Shown: positions 50,918 to 61,100 of the stretch, one piece after another | Position numbering within the stretch: the stretch's first letter is position 1 | Layout of the letters: each line of letters begins with the position of its first letter | From: Vreelandella neptunia | GTDB lineage: Bacteria; Pseudomonadota; Gammaproteobacteria; Pseudomonadales; Halomonadaceae | Assembly: GCF_034479615.1 (NCBI RefSeq) | Contig: NZ_CP140255.1 | Location: 1,240,001-1,304,000, forward strand | Reading direction: 5' to 3' | Length of the DNA: 64,000 nucleotides | Made by a program: the position numbers and the translations under genes | Notes under the pieces: model-generated | Databases searched by the model: none | What the model was told of the DNA's origin: nothing | The model's input: only the letters and a program-made list of their open reading frames with translations

Positions 50918-52407
50918 TGCCGAAAATACCCAGCCAACAACGATTCGTTCGGGTAATGGGCGCCTGGTCACGCACGGTACCGCTGGCCCTGACGGTTAGC
51001 CTAATCGCTTCACCGCTCTACGCACAGCAGGATATGCCAGCAGGGGGCGCCGCCATGGAAGAGCTGGCTGCCCTGGAGCAGGCCAGCCGCTCTCCCGCAG
51101 CGCTACCCTCGCTACCGGCGCTTTTTGGCCGTGCGCTGGAGCATGACGCAGACCTCTCCCGCCAGCGCTATGAGCTAGAAGCCACCCGGGAAGAGATCCC
51201 CATGGCGCGTTCACAGCTACTGCCCCAGGTAAGCGCCACCGGTGGCTACCTCTGGCAGGACTCCACCAATATACAAACATCACCGGACGATTTTGGCCTC
51301 GACCAACCCGCCCAGCGGCCCGGTGAAATTGAAGAGAACTACTGGCAGGTGCAGCTACAGCAACCACTTTTTAGTCTAGAGCGCTGGCGCGGCATGGATG
51401 TAGCCGACGCCCAGGTAAACGCCGCCGAACTCCAGCTGGCCGTGGTAGAGCGTGACCTTGCACTGCAAGTCAGCGAAGCCTACGTACAGGCCTATTTGGC
51501 CTCTCAGCGCCTTGGTTTATTAGAGTCTCAGCAAGAATCACTGGAATTACAGGTTCGTCAGGCGCAGCGCGCCTACGACCTCGGTGTAGGTGACCGCATC
51601 AACCTGCTGGAAGCGCAGTCACGACTAGACCAGGCGATTTCAGACGCCGTACAGGCAGAAAATGAGCTTGATAACGCCCTGAGCATCCTGGAACGCCTAA
51701 CCGGCACGCTGCCCGAATTTCGCGGTCTAGCCATCGGCGAACTGTCCGAGGTCTCTCTCAACAGCGAATGGGGTGCCCAGGACGACTGGCTAGCCCGCAC
51801 CGGGCAAAACCTGGATGTGCTGTTAGCGCGCCAGGAGCAGCGTATCTCAGAAGCCGACGCCAGCACCCGCCGGGCGGGCTACTACCCAGAGGTAAACCTC
51901 AACCTCAGCTACTCCGACCGCACAAGCGACGACGTACTGCGCGAAAGTGAAGACTACCGCGCCGGTGTCGAGATGAGCGTGCCGATTTATCGCGGCGGTT
52001 ACACCACTGCCAATGTACGCCAAGGCGAAAAACGCATTAATGCCAGTCAGGCAGCGTTTGATAACCAGCGCAATTTGGCCGGGCAGGAAGTCCGCCAGCG
52101 GCTACGTTCTTTAAATGGCCATGTGCGCCGTATTGAAGCGCTCAAACAAGCCATCGCCTCCAGCCAGCTATTTTTAGAAGCCGCCGAGCGAGGCGAACAG
52201 CTGGGTCTGCGTGATTTGGTAGACGTACTCGACGCCCGCGCCAGTCTCTACGACCAGCGCATACAGTATGTGGATACCATTGGTGAGTACGCCCTGGACA
52301 GTTTAGCGCTTCAGTCAGCCGTAGGGGAGCTGGGCAGTGATGACTTGGGTAATGTGATGACACTGCTGCTATCGTTAACTGATCTAACCGCTACCACGTC
52401 AGGATAA
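50917..52407 (+). CDS. TolC-family outer membrane channel
   Basis: The 496-residue protein has a signal peptide with cleavage near SPLYAQQ (about residue 30). The mature protein has two homologous TolC halves with long helices: RYELEATREEIPMARSQLLP, LAVVERDLALQVSEAYVQAY and a second set from about 260. It would form the exit duct of the type I system. It overlaps the adaptor gene by one base, so all three secretion genes are coupled. Confidence 0.93.
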   Translation: MPKIPSQQRFVRVMGAWSRTVPLALTVSLIASPLYAQQDMPAGGAAMEELAALEQASRSPAALPSLPALFGRALEHDADLSRQRYELEATREEIPMARSQLLPQVSATGGYLWQDSTNIQTSPDDFGLDQPAQRPGEIEENYWQVQLQQPLFSLERWRGMDVADAQVNAAELQLAVVERDLALQVSEAYVQAYLASQRLGLLESQQESLELQVRQAQRAYDLGVGDRINLLEAQSRLDQAISDAVQAENELDNALSILERLTGTLPEFRGLAIGELSEVSLNSEWGAQDDWLARTGQNLDVLLARQEQRISEADASTRRAGYYPEVNLNLSYSDRTSDDVLRESEDYRAGVEMSVPIYRGGYTTANVRQGEKRINASQAAFDNQRNLAGQEVRQRLRSLNGHVRRIEALKQAIASSQLFLEAAERGEQLGLRDLVDVLDARASLYDQRIQYVDTIGEYALDSLALQSAVGELGSDDLGNVMTLLLSLTDLTATTSG

Positions 52408-52417
52408 ACCTACTCCA

Positions 52418-53797
52418 ATGGCAGCGCTGAAAGGCACTCAAAGCAACGACTGGCTAAGGCGAGCCATGCGTTGCTTTGACGCCGCAATCGCCGTGGCGGT
52501 CTCTTGGTTGATACTGTTGAGCATGTCTCACATTAACTACCAGGAAGACGACTACTTCTTTTTAATGCTCATTGGCGGCCTGCTGCTACCCGCCATTGGT
52601 GAGCTGCTGGGGCTGTATCAGCCATGGCGCGGGCGCAGCCTGTTCAGCATGCTGGGTGTGTATGGCCTTAGCTGGCTAGCGACCATTGTGCTGCTTAGCT
52701 TACTGCTCGTGGCAACCCATAATACCCAAAACTTCTCGCGACTCTGGATGGGGGTTTCCTCGTTAGCCGTGCTTACCACCGGCAGCCTGATGCGTGCCGC
52801 CCTCTATATCTACCTAAGAAACCTCCGCGCCCAGGGTAAAAACCGCAAACGTATCGTTATTATCGGCCGTCAGGCCAATCTCGAAAGGCTGGCAAACCAC
52901 CTCAACGCCATGGTGTACGCAGGCTATCAGCTCCAGAGCGCCTACACGGATGATGACTCCGACCACTTCCATAAACAGCTCCACACCCTGGCGGAAGAGA
53001 GCGCCTTTGATAGAGCGTTTGATGAAATTTGGCTCACCTACCCACTCAGCGACGGAGACAAAGTACGCCTGGTATCCGCCAATTTGATTAACATTCCCGT
53101 CAGCGTGCGCTACTTCCCCGACTTGTCCGACATTCGCCTGCTCAACCACCGCATGGCGCAAGTCGTCGGTCTCTACTCGTTAGAGCTTAACTACAGCCCC
53201 TTAGACAGCGGCCCGCTAAGGTTTATTAAAAACCTGGAAGACCGTCTACTGGGCGGGCTGCTGTTTATTGTTTTCCTGCCGGTGATGCTACTGATTGCCG
53301 CATTGGTAAAGTGGAAAATGGGTGGGCCAGTGCTCTTCAAACAGCACCGCCACGGTATTGACGGCAAATGTTTCCGCATCTACAAATTTAGAAGCATGAG
53401 CGTCCATAAGGCAACGAACACCCAGCAAGCCTGCCAAAACGACCCGCGCATCACCCCCCTGGGCGCCTTTTTACGCCGCACAAGCCTGGATGAGCTACCC
53501 CAGCTTTATAACGTACTGCAGGGAAGAATGTCGCTGGTCGGGCCGCGCCCTCACGCCCTGGATCACAACAAGTATTACCAAGGCGTTATCCAAAACTATA
53601 TGCAGCGGCACCGGGTCAAACCCGGCATGACAGGCTGGGCGCAGATAAACGGCTATCGCGGCAACACCGACACCTTAGAGCAGATGCAGAAACGGGTAGA
53701 GTACGACCTCTACTACATTGATAACTGGTCGCTGGGGTTTGACTTAAAGATTCTGGCGATGACGATTTCCCGCGGGTTTATCAACTACCAGCCCTAA
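52418..53797 (+). CDS. Undecaprenyl-phosphate sugar phosphotransferase (WcaJ/WbaP-type)
   Basis: The 459-residue initiating transferase adds a sugar 1-phosphate to undecaprenyl phosphate. It has four N-terminal membrane helices (about 17-130), a middle nucleotide-like domain (about 140-260) and a C-terminal catalytic domain with a membrane hairpin (about 285-310), KFRSMSVHKATN, TSLDELPQLYNVL, MSLVGPRPHA and KPGMTGWAQINGYRG. It probably uses UDP-glucose, but galactose cannot be excluded. It starts 11 bases after the TolC gene. Confidence 0.92.
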   Translation: MAALKGTQSNDWLRRAMRCFDAAIAVAVSWLILLSMSHINYQEDDYFFLMLIGGLLLPAIGELLGLYQPWRGRSLFSMLGVYGLSWLATIVLLSLLLVATHNTQNFSRLWMGVSSLAVLTTGSLMRAALYIYLRNLRAQGKNRKRIVIIGRQANLERLANHLNAMVYAGYQLQSAYTDDDSDHFHKQLHTLAEESAFDRAFDEIWLTYPLSDGDKVRLVSANLINIPVSVRYFPDLSDIRLLNHRMAQVVGLYSLELNYSPLDSGPLRFIKNLEDRLLGGLLFIVFLPVMLLIAALVKWKMGGPVLFKQHRHGIDGKCFRIYKFRSMSVHKATNTQQACQNDPRITPLGAFLRRTSLDELPQLYNVLQGRMSLVGPRPHALDHNKYYQGVIQNYMQRHRVKPGMTGWAQINGYRGNTDTLEQMQKRVEYDLYYIDNWSLGFDLKILAMTISRGFINYQP

Positions 53798-53816
53798 AGC
53801 AACGCCAACGCGCTGC

Positions 53817-54746
53817 CTACAGCCAAAAATGCTTATGCATAGAGAGCCGGCGTTTTACCCCAAGCGGCAGCCTGGCTTCACTTTTGCCCAACCGATACCC
53901 CGCATATTTAAGCAAAGTGCGCAGCCCAGCCTCCGGCAGCCGCCAGGGCGCTCGACGCCATAAATAGCTCAACTCCGAACGCACAAAGCGGCCGCCTTCC
54001 CCCTCAGCCCTGCCCAACCAATCCAGCAGCCAGGCCTCACGGTGATGCAGCACACCAATATCGAAATAGCGCTGAAACTCTTCCACCAGCGAATAGTTAT
54101 GGGAGTGTAGAGCGCAGGCCTCGGCGCAGTAAGCCAGCTTCCAACCCGCCTTTAGCAACCGTGCGCCAGCAATCATATCCTCGCTCAGAATCGTACCTTC
54201 GGGAAACCCGCCCGCGCTGATAAGCGCCTCACGGCGATACGCCGCAAAAGAGTTGGAGAGAAAGGCGGTTTTAATACCCAGCCGGGGAATATCCGCCGTC
54301 GCCACCACCCGGGACTCATCAGGGTAGTTAAAATAGCGGGCATGAGCCGCAATGGGTGAGGCATCAGGGTGGGGTAACTGGCGTCCAAAAGCCGCCCCCA
54401 CGCCGGGGTCATCAAACGCCGCGACCAGCTGCGCAAGCGCATCCTGATCAGCTATCAATGCATCCTGGGTAAGAAAAATAACGATATCGCAGTCACTTAG
54501 GTAGTGAAGTGCCCGCTGCCGGGTGCCCCCATGATCAAAGTCACAGCGCTCGATCACTAGCAGTTCACACCCAAACTCATGCGCAATGGCCGCTGTTTCA
54601 TCGTCGGAAGAGGAGTCCACGACCAGCACGCGAAAGTGCTTGGCGGCAGGCTGAGTGCGTACAAGCCAGTCACGCCACAAGGCACCAGCATTAAGTGTCG
54701 GCACACACAACCCAATGGAAGGAGAAGAAGGAACAGCAGCGGCCAT
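53817..54746 (-). CDS. Glycosyltransferase family 2, rhamnosyltransferase-like
   Basis: This 309-residue GT-A enzyme starts IGLCVPTLNAGALWRDWL and has VLVVDSSSDDETAAIA, FDHGGTR and LTQDALI (the DxD-like site is TQDA), plus the ED in ILSEDMIAGARLL. FDHGGTR is common in dTDP-rhamnosyltransferases. It lies on the opposite strand inside an otherwise plus-strand cluster, so it needs its own promoter. Confidence 0.85.
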   Translation of the reverse strand: MAAAVPSSPSIGLCVPTLNAGALWRDWLVRTQPAAKHFRVLVVDSSSDDETAAIAHEFGCELLVIERCDFDHGGTRQRALHYLSDCDIVIFLTQDALIADQDALAQLVAAFDDPGVGAAFGRQLPHPDASPIAAHARYFNYPDESRVVATADIPRLGIKTAFLSNSFAAYRREALISAGGFPEGTILSEDMIAGARLLKAGWKLAYCAEACALHSHNYSLVEEFQRYFDIGVLHHREAWLLDWLGRAEGEGGRFVRSELSYLWRRAPWRLPEAGLRTLLKYAGYRLGKSEARLPLGVKRRLSMHKHFWL

Positions 54747-54864
54747 AAATCAGTCAAGCTCAAAAAAGTGAATGGAGTCCGGCTATAAAAAACCGCCAAG
54801 CAAGCGCGTATACTACCCGCTGGTCAGCCGAGTGACACGGAGCAATCGTGTTTTGAGTACAAGT

Positions 54865-55809
54865 ATGGACACCCGCATGCCCCCCTCCATCCCGCATGTT
54901 GCCATTTTAATGGGAACCTATAACGGTGAGGCGTATCTATCAGAGCAGCTAGATTCGATTGAGGGCCAGCAGCACGCCCACTGGACGCTACACGTTTCAG
55001 ACGATAGCCCCTTGCCCGGCACCCGCCGCCTATTAGAGGCCTACCAGCGGCGCTGGGGCGAGCAACGGCTAAAAATTTACCCAGGCAAACAGCAGGGGTT
55101 TGCCGCCAACTTTATGTCGCTGGTGCGCAATAGCGCCATTCAAGGCGACTACTACGCCTTTGCCGACCAGGATGACCGATGGCATCCCGAAAAGCTCACA
55201 CGGGCAGTAGAACGGCTAGCCGCGTATCCGCCCAGCCAGCCCCAGCTGTATACCGCCAGAGCGCAGCTGGTGGACGAGCAGGGCACGCCAACCGGTTATT
55301 CCACGCTGCAAGCGCGCCCGCCGGGTTTTAACAATGCCCTGGTGCAGAACATTGCCAGCGGCAACACTATGGTGTTTAACCAGGCCGCGCGGGAGTGCTT
55401 GCAACGTTCACCCCATGGCGAGGATACCGGCCTGCACGACTGGTGGTGCTACCTGTTGATCAGTGGCTGCGGCGGGCGAGTGGTTTACGACAGCACCCCC
55501 TGTATAGACTATCGCCAGCACGCCAGTAACCTCATCGGCATGCAGCGCGGGGTTAAAAGCCTGCTAACGCGCTTCAAACACCTGTGGCAAGGAGGCCACC
55601 GTATGCAAATCGACCGCAATTTGACCGCCCTGGCGGACCACCGAGACTGGCTTGAGCCCCAGCATCAAGCGAGTTTTGACCGCTACCGACGCTCCCGCCA
55701 CGGTAACCCATGGCAACGCCTTCAAGGCTTAATGAAGGCGCGGGTATACCGCCAAACATGGCAAGGTAACCTGGCCATGCGCGTAGCCGCTCTTCTTAAC
55801 AAAGGGTGA
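54865..55809 (+). CDS. Glycosyltransferase family 2
   Basis: The 314-residue GT-A enzyme has VAILMGTYNGEAYLSEQLDS at the N-terminus, LHVSDDSPLPGT, and the metal site in YYAFADQDDRWHPEKL. It resembles rhamnosyl/galactofuranosyl-transferases of O-antigen clusters, but specificity is not determinable. The ATG at 54865 puts the GT fold at the start; an earlier frame (54772) would add a low-complexity leader and overlap the upstream region of the minus-strand gene. Confidence 0.85.
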   Translation: MDTRMPPSIPHVAILMGTYNGEAYLSEQLDSIEGQQHAHWTLHVSDDSPLPGTRRLLEAYQRRWGEQRLKIYPGKQQGFAANFMSLVRNSAIQGDYYAFADQDDRWHPEKLTRAVERLAAYPPSQPQLYTARAQLVDEQGTPTGYSTLQARPPGFNNALVQNIASGNTMVFNQAARECLQRSPHGEDTGLHDWWCYLLISGCGGRVVYDSTPCIDYRQHASNLIGMQRGVKSLLTRFKHLWQGGHRMQIDRNLTALADHRDWLEPQHQASFDRYRRSRHGNPWQRLQGLMKARVYRQTWQGNLAMRVAALLNKG

Positions 55810-55916
55810 CTAAGGTAACATCTTCGCCCTTATTTCTGCCTGGAGTGGGGGAGAGGGCCTGGCACCTCCTATTCACCTATCCAAATTCAACACATCGAAT
55901 GGTGTAAAGAGAACCA

Positions 55917-56747
55917 ATGAACCCACATGCTTTAAATACGGTGGCACCACGCGCCATGGTGGTACACCTATGGCGCTATCGTGAACTAATCGCCCGCCTG
56001 ATTAAGCGCGATGTATTAGGCCGCTACAAAGGCTCGCTGCTCGGGCTGGCATGGTCGTTTGTCACCCCCATTATTATGCTGGTTATTTACACCTTTGTAT
56101 TTACAGTCGTTTTTAATGCCCGCTGGGGTGTAGGTGGCGAGGAGAGCAAGGGCGTGTTCGCCCTGCAGCTATTTGCCGGGCTGATCGTCCACGGCATTCT
56201 TGCCGAAGTGCTAACCCGTTCACCCAGCCTGATTCTGACTAACACCAACTACGTCAAAAAAGTGGTGTTCCCGCTGGAAATCTTACCCCTGGTGCCCCTT
56301 GGCTCAGCGCTTTTCCATGCCGCCGTTAGCTCCCTGGTGCTGATACTGGCCCAGCTGGTAGTGCTGGGCAGCGTACCCTGGACCTTCTGGATGCTACCTC
56401 TGGTACTGCTGCCACTTATGGTATTAACCATGGGCATTAGCTGGCTGCTGGCCTCCCTGGGGGTGTTCCTGCGCGATATAGGCCAAACCATGGGGCTGAT
56501 AGCCACCATGCTGCTGTTTCTATCGCCGATTTTTTACCCCATCTCCGCGCTACCGGAAAACTTTCACGGCGTAATTCACGCCAACCCGCTAACGTTTATT
56601 ATCGAACAGGCACGCATCGTGCTGCTGGAAGGGCAGCTACCCAATATTAGTGGGTTGCTCAAGTATCTCGCGGTATCGCTAGTGGTGGCGTGGTTAGGGT
56701 TTGCCTGGTTCCAGAAAACGCGTAAAGGATTTGCTGATGTCCTCTGA
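55917..56747 (+). CDS. wzm: Polysaccharide ABC transporter permease (Wzm)
   Basis: This 276-residue ABC-2 permease has six predicted helices. RYRELIARLIKRDVLGRYKG at the start and LFLSPIFYPISALPENFHGV near the end are conserved in O-antigen exporters. With Wzt it moves completed undecaprenyl-linked polysaccharide across the inner membrane. The wzt gene starts within its last codons (11-base overlap). Confidence 0.93.
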   Translation: MNPHALNTVAPRAMVVHLWRYRELIARLIKRDVLGRYKGSLLGLAWSFVTPIIMLVIYTFVFTVVFNARWGVGGEESKGVFALQLFAGLIVHGILAEVLTRSPSLILTNTNYVKKVVFPLEILPLVPLGSALFHAAVSSLVLILAQLVVLGSVPWTFWMLPLVLLPLMVLTMGISWLLASLGVFLRDIGQTMGLIATMLLFLSPIFYPISALPENFHGVIHANPLTFIIEQARIVLLEGQLPNISGLLKYLAVSLVVAWLGFAWFQKTRKGFADVL

Positions 56748-58137
56748 AACAGTTACACAGACCGAGGCGACGCCCCCGGTGATTACCCTGAGCGATATTG
56801 CCAAATATTACCAAATCTACGAGGCGCCCAGCGACCGGCTCAAGCAGTTCGTCGTACCCAAGGTACAGCGGCTGGCGGGTAAAACCGCCAAGCGCTACGG
56901 CCGTGAGTTCAAAGCCCTTGACGGAATCTCCTTTGAAATACGCAAAGGCGAAACCGTGGGAATTATCGGCCGCAATGGCTCCGGCAAATCCACCCTGCTG
57001 CAGATGATCTGCGGCACTCTCACGCCGACCCACGGCGAAATAAACACCCATGGGCGCATCGCCGCCCTGCTTGAACTGGGCGCCGGGTTTGACCCGGAAT
57101 TTACCGGGCGTGAGAACGTCTACATGAACGCCTCGGTACTCGGGCTGAGCAAGCCCGAAATCGACGAACGCCTGGACGATATTCTCGCCTTTGCCGAAAT
57201 CGGCGATTTTATCGACCAGCCGGTCAAGACCTACTCCAGCGGTATGTACGTCAGGCTCGCGTTTGCCGTTATCGCCCACGTGGATGCCGATATCCTGGTG
57301 ATCGACGAAGCCCTCGCGGTAGGCGACGCCTTCTTTGTACAGAAATGCATGCGCTTTCTGCGCCGCTTTATGGAGCACGGCACCGTGCTGTTTGTCAGCC
57401 ACGACACCGCCGCCGTGCTCAACCTCTGCGAGCGGGCGATCTGGCTGGATAAAGGCAAGATCGCCGCCGAGGGCGCCCCCAAAGAGGTGGCAGATGCCTA
57501 TCTGAAAGCCTTCTTCGAGTCCAACCAAGGGGCCAGCGACACCACCAAGCGCAACGATGAGTGGCACGAGCAGCAGCGTAAGCGCCCCGTGCCCCGGGAC
57601 ATGCGCCAGGACATAATCAACGCCAGCCCCTATCGCAACGACCTGGAAATTTATGCCTTCGACCCAGACGCAGAAGGGTTCGGCAAAAAGGGCGCGATCA
57701 TGGAAGAGGTGCTGCTCCACGACCGCGAAGGGCACCCGCTGACCTGGGTAGTGGGTGGGGAAGAGGTCATTCTCTCCATCAAGGCGCGTATCCACCAGGA
57801 GCAGCCCATGCTGCAGCCCATCATGGGGTTTTATATCAAAGACCGCCTGGGCCAGACCCTGTTTGGGGATAACACCTTTATCACCTACCAGGACGACCCC
57901 GTGAGCGCCATGCCCGGCACGGTGCTGGCCGCCAGCTTCACTTTCCGCATGCCCATACTGCCCCAAGGGGATTACAGTATCAGCACCGCCATTGCGGACG
58001 GCACCCAGGACAACCACGTACAACACCACTGGCTGCACGATGCCCTCTTCTTCAAGTCACACTCCAGCAGCCATAGCCACGGCCTGGTGGGCATCCCCAT
58101 GCACCAAATCGAACTACAGGTAGAACGACACGCATGA
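56737..58137 (+). CDS. wzt: Polysaccharide ABC transporter ATP-binding protein (Wzt)
   Basis: The 466-residue ATPase has Walker A (GRNGSGKST, about 77-85), GRENVYMNAS, signature YSSGMYVRLAF, Walker B (ILVIDEALAVGD) and switch FVSHDTAAVL. A C-terminal domain (about 300-466) of the Wzt carbohydrate-binding type (KDRLGQTLFGDNTF, LPQGDYSISTAIADG) implies that the exporter recognises a modified non-reducing end of the glycan. A start ATG at 56737 has aaagga upstream. It overlaps the next gene by 4 bases. Confidence 0.93.
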   Translation: MSSETVTQTEATPPVITLSDIAKYYQIYEAPSDRLKQFVVPKVQRLAGKTAKRYGREFKALDGISFEIRKGETVGIIGRNGSGKSTLLQMICGTLTPTHGEINTHGRIAALLELGAGFDPEFTGRENVYMNASVLGLSKPEIDERLDDILAFAEIGDFIDQPVKTYSSGMYVRLAFAVIAHVDADILVIDEALAVGDAFFVQKCMRFLRRFMEHGTVLFVSHDTAAVLNLCERAIWLDKGKIAAEGAPKEVADAYLKAFFESNQGASDTTKRNDEWHEQQRKRPVPRDMRQDIINASPYRNDLEIYAFDPDAEGFGKKGAIMEEVLLHDREGHPLTWVVGGEEVILSIKARIHQEQPMLQPIMGFYIKDRLGQTLFGDNTFITYQDDPVSAMPGTVLAASFTFRMPILPQGDYSISTAIADGTQDNHVQHHWLHDALFFKSHSSSHSHGLVGIPMHQIELQVERHA

Positions 58138-61100
58138 GCACAACAAACGAGCAGGGCTTGACGCCTACCGGTGAACGGTACTTACCCAACGTATTGAGCG
58201 GCGATATCATTGCCGAACACATGCACCGCTACTACGTTGCCCAAGGCTATGTAGAGAACAAAGACGTACTCGATATCGCCTGTGGCGAAGGCTACGGCAG
58301 CCACTACCTGGCGCAAAAAGCCGCCAGCGTGGTGGGCGTGGATGTTGACGCGGGCACCGTTGAGCACGCCAAAGCGACCTACAGCCACCCAGGGCTAAGC
58401 TACCTGCAGGGCGACTGTGCCGCCATCCCCCTGGCCGACGCCAGCGTGGACGTAGTGGTGAGTTTTGAAACCATTGAGCACCACGACCGCCACGAAGCGA
58501 TGATGGAAGAGATCAAGCGGGTACTGCGCCCCGGCGGTCTGCTGATTATCTCCAGCCCCGACAAGCACGAATACAGCGAAAAACCCGGCTACCAAAACCC
58601 CTATCACGTAAAAGAACTGTACAAGCAGGAGTTCGAGCAGCTGCTCAAAAGCCACTTTGCCCACAGCACGCTGATCGGCCAGCGGGTGGTTTACGGCTCC
58701 GCCATGTGGGACACCCGCAAAAAGAGCCACACCACCTACAGCGAAGCGAGCCCGGAAGGGCAGCCCGGCACGCCCAATGCCATGTACTGGATCGCCCTGG
58801 CCAGCGAAGAGAAGCTCCCCGAACTGCGTAGCTCCTTCTACCAGTGCGACATTGAACAAAGCGACGCCGTCAACCGCCAGCGCACCCTGGTGCACGCCCG
58901 CGATATGGAGCTGGATCAGCGCGGCGAGTACATCGCTACCCTAAAGGCCGAACACGCTGTCAGTGTGAACGAGCTGAAACAGGAAACCAGGCGCGCCGAA
59001 GCGGAAATCGAAGTGCTGGGAGGGGAAATCGAAGAGCTAGCCGCGGCCAAGCAGCAGCGCGAAAAAGAGACCCGGCAGTTGCTCAAAGCCCATGCCGGAA
59101 CGGTCAGCCACGCCCACAACCCCACCTGGTTGGCCAAGCAGCTGTTAAAGCGTTTAAAGCGCCTGCCCAGCGAAATCAAACGCGCCCGCACCGAACGCTA
59201 CCAAATTGCCGCTTCGGGCCTGTTCGATGCCAGTTGGTACCTGCAGCACAACCCCGATGTGCAGGCCACCGGCCAGGATCCCCTCAAGCACTACCAGCGC
59301 TTTGGTGGCTATGAAGCCCGTGACCCCTCGGCCAGCTTCGACACCCTCAGCTACCTTCAGGAGCATCCGCAACTGCTGGCCAATCACCAGCACCCGCTGA
59401 TCCACTACCTGAACCAACCGCGCCCCAGCGCTAAAGGGGCAGGCACCACCGAAGGCGAGCAGCCCGCGAGCGCCCAGGCCTCGGCAGCGCCCACCGGCAG
59501 CACCATGTTTGGTGAAATGTTCGCCCAAACGGTGGGCAGCAGCGACGACTACGTACCCCTGGCCGAACAGCCCCTGGAAGAGGCGTCCCGCCTGCGGCCC
59601 ATCGCCTTCTACCTGCCCCAGTACCACCCGATTGCCGAAAACGACCGCTGGTGGGGCAAAGGCTTTACCGAATGGACCAACGTTGGCAAGGCCGTGCCAC
59701 AATTTGCCGGCCACTACCAGCCACGCCACCCCGGCGAGCTGGGCTACTACGACCTGCGCCTGCCGGAAGTGCAGGAGCGCCAGGCCGAGCTGGCCCGCCA
59801 CTACGGTATCGAAGCCTTCTGCTTTCACTACTACTGGTTTAGTGGTCGCAAGCGCCTGCTGGAGCGGCCCATCGACCAGTTTGCCAACAACCCCAATATC
59901 GACTTTCCCTTCTGCCTCTGCTGGGCCAACGAGAACTGGACCCGCCGCTGGGACGGCAAAGAGAGCGATATTCTCATGCAGCAGAAGCACCTGCCGGAGG
60001 ACGATCTCGAATTTATCCAGGATGTCGCCCCGCTGATGCAGAAGCCCAATTACCTGCGCGTAAACGGCAAGCCGCTGCTGATCGTTTACCGCGTGGATAT
60101 TCTGCCCGATGCCAACAAAACCGCCGAGGTATGGCGCAACTACTGCCGTGAAAACGGCATTGGCGAGATTCACCTGGTCTCCGCCGAGAGCTTTAATAAC
60201 GGTGACCCCAGCCCCTATGGGTTTGATGCCTCGGTGGAGTTCCCCCCCCACCAAACCCACGCCAAGCGTATCGACCACCAGCTCACGCTGCTCAACCCGG
60301 CGTTTGAAGGCTGCGTTTACGACTACGCCGACCTGGTGTTTACCCAGTTGGCCAAACCCGCCACCGAGTACACCCGTTACCGCACCGTTTCCCCCGGCTG
60401 GGACAACGACGCCCGCAAACCGGGCCGCGGCCACACCTTTGCCAACGTGACCCCAGGCCGCTACCAGCAGTGGCTGGCCGGCGCCGCCCGGGAGGCCGAC
60501 CTGCTGCCCGGTGACCAGAAACTGGTGTTTATCAATGCCTGGAATGAGTGGGCCGAAGGCGCCTACCTGGAGCCGGATCGCCGCTACGGCTACGCCTATT
60601 TAGAGGCCACCAAACAGGTCGTTAAACACTACACCAAACCCGCCAATTTCGCCCTGGATACTGAGCTGCCCCAGTGGCAAAAGTGCCACGAAACCGCGGT
60701 GATCCTGCATCTCTATCACACCGAGCTATGGGACGAAATTGCCACCCATCTGGCGCACCTGGAAGGGCAGTACGACCTGTATATCTCGCTGCCCGAACAC
60801 GCCCCGGAAGGCACGGTCGAGCGCATACAACAGACCGTACCCGATGCCCGCTGTGCCACTCTGCCCAATAAAGGGCGCGATGTGCTGCCGTTCTTGACCA
60901 TGCTCAGCGCTATCCGCCCGCTGGGGTACGGTCAGGTGTGTAAAATCCACGCCAAGCGCTCGCTGCACCGCCAGGATGGCGACTTGTGGCGCCAGGAGTT
61001 TTTGGGCCAGCTGTTAGGCTCCAAAAAGCAGGTGGCCAGCGTTATCGACGCCTTCAACCGCCAGCCGGATCTGGGCATGGTTGGCCCCGCCGGCCACTGG

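Noticed and set aside
55810..55916. JUMPstart/ops element before the polysaccharide exporter genes
   Set aside because: No GGCGGTAG-type element is present in the gap before wzm.
56659..58038. 459-codon minus-strand frame opposite wzt
   Set aside because: Long antisense frames are common in GC-rich genes, and the plus strand encodes a complete ABC ATPase with all motifs.
59154..60434. 426-codon minus-strand frame opposite the WbsX region
   Set aside because: Shadow of a well-supported multidomain gene; composition rich in Gly, Val and Ala as expected of antisense.
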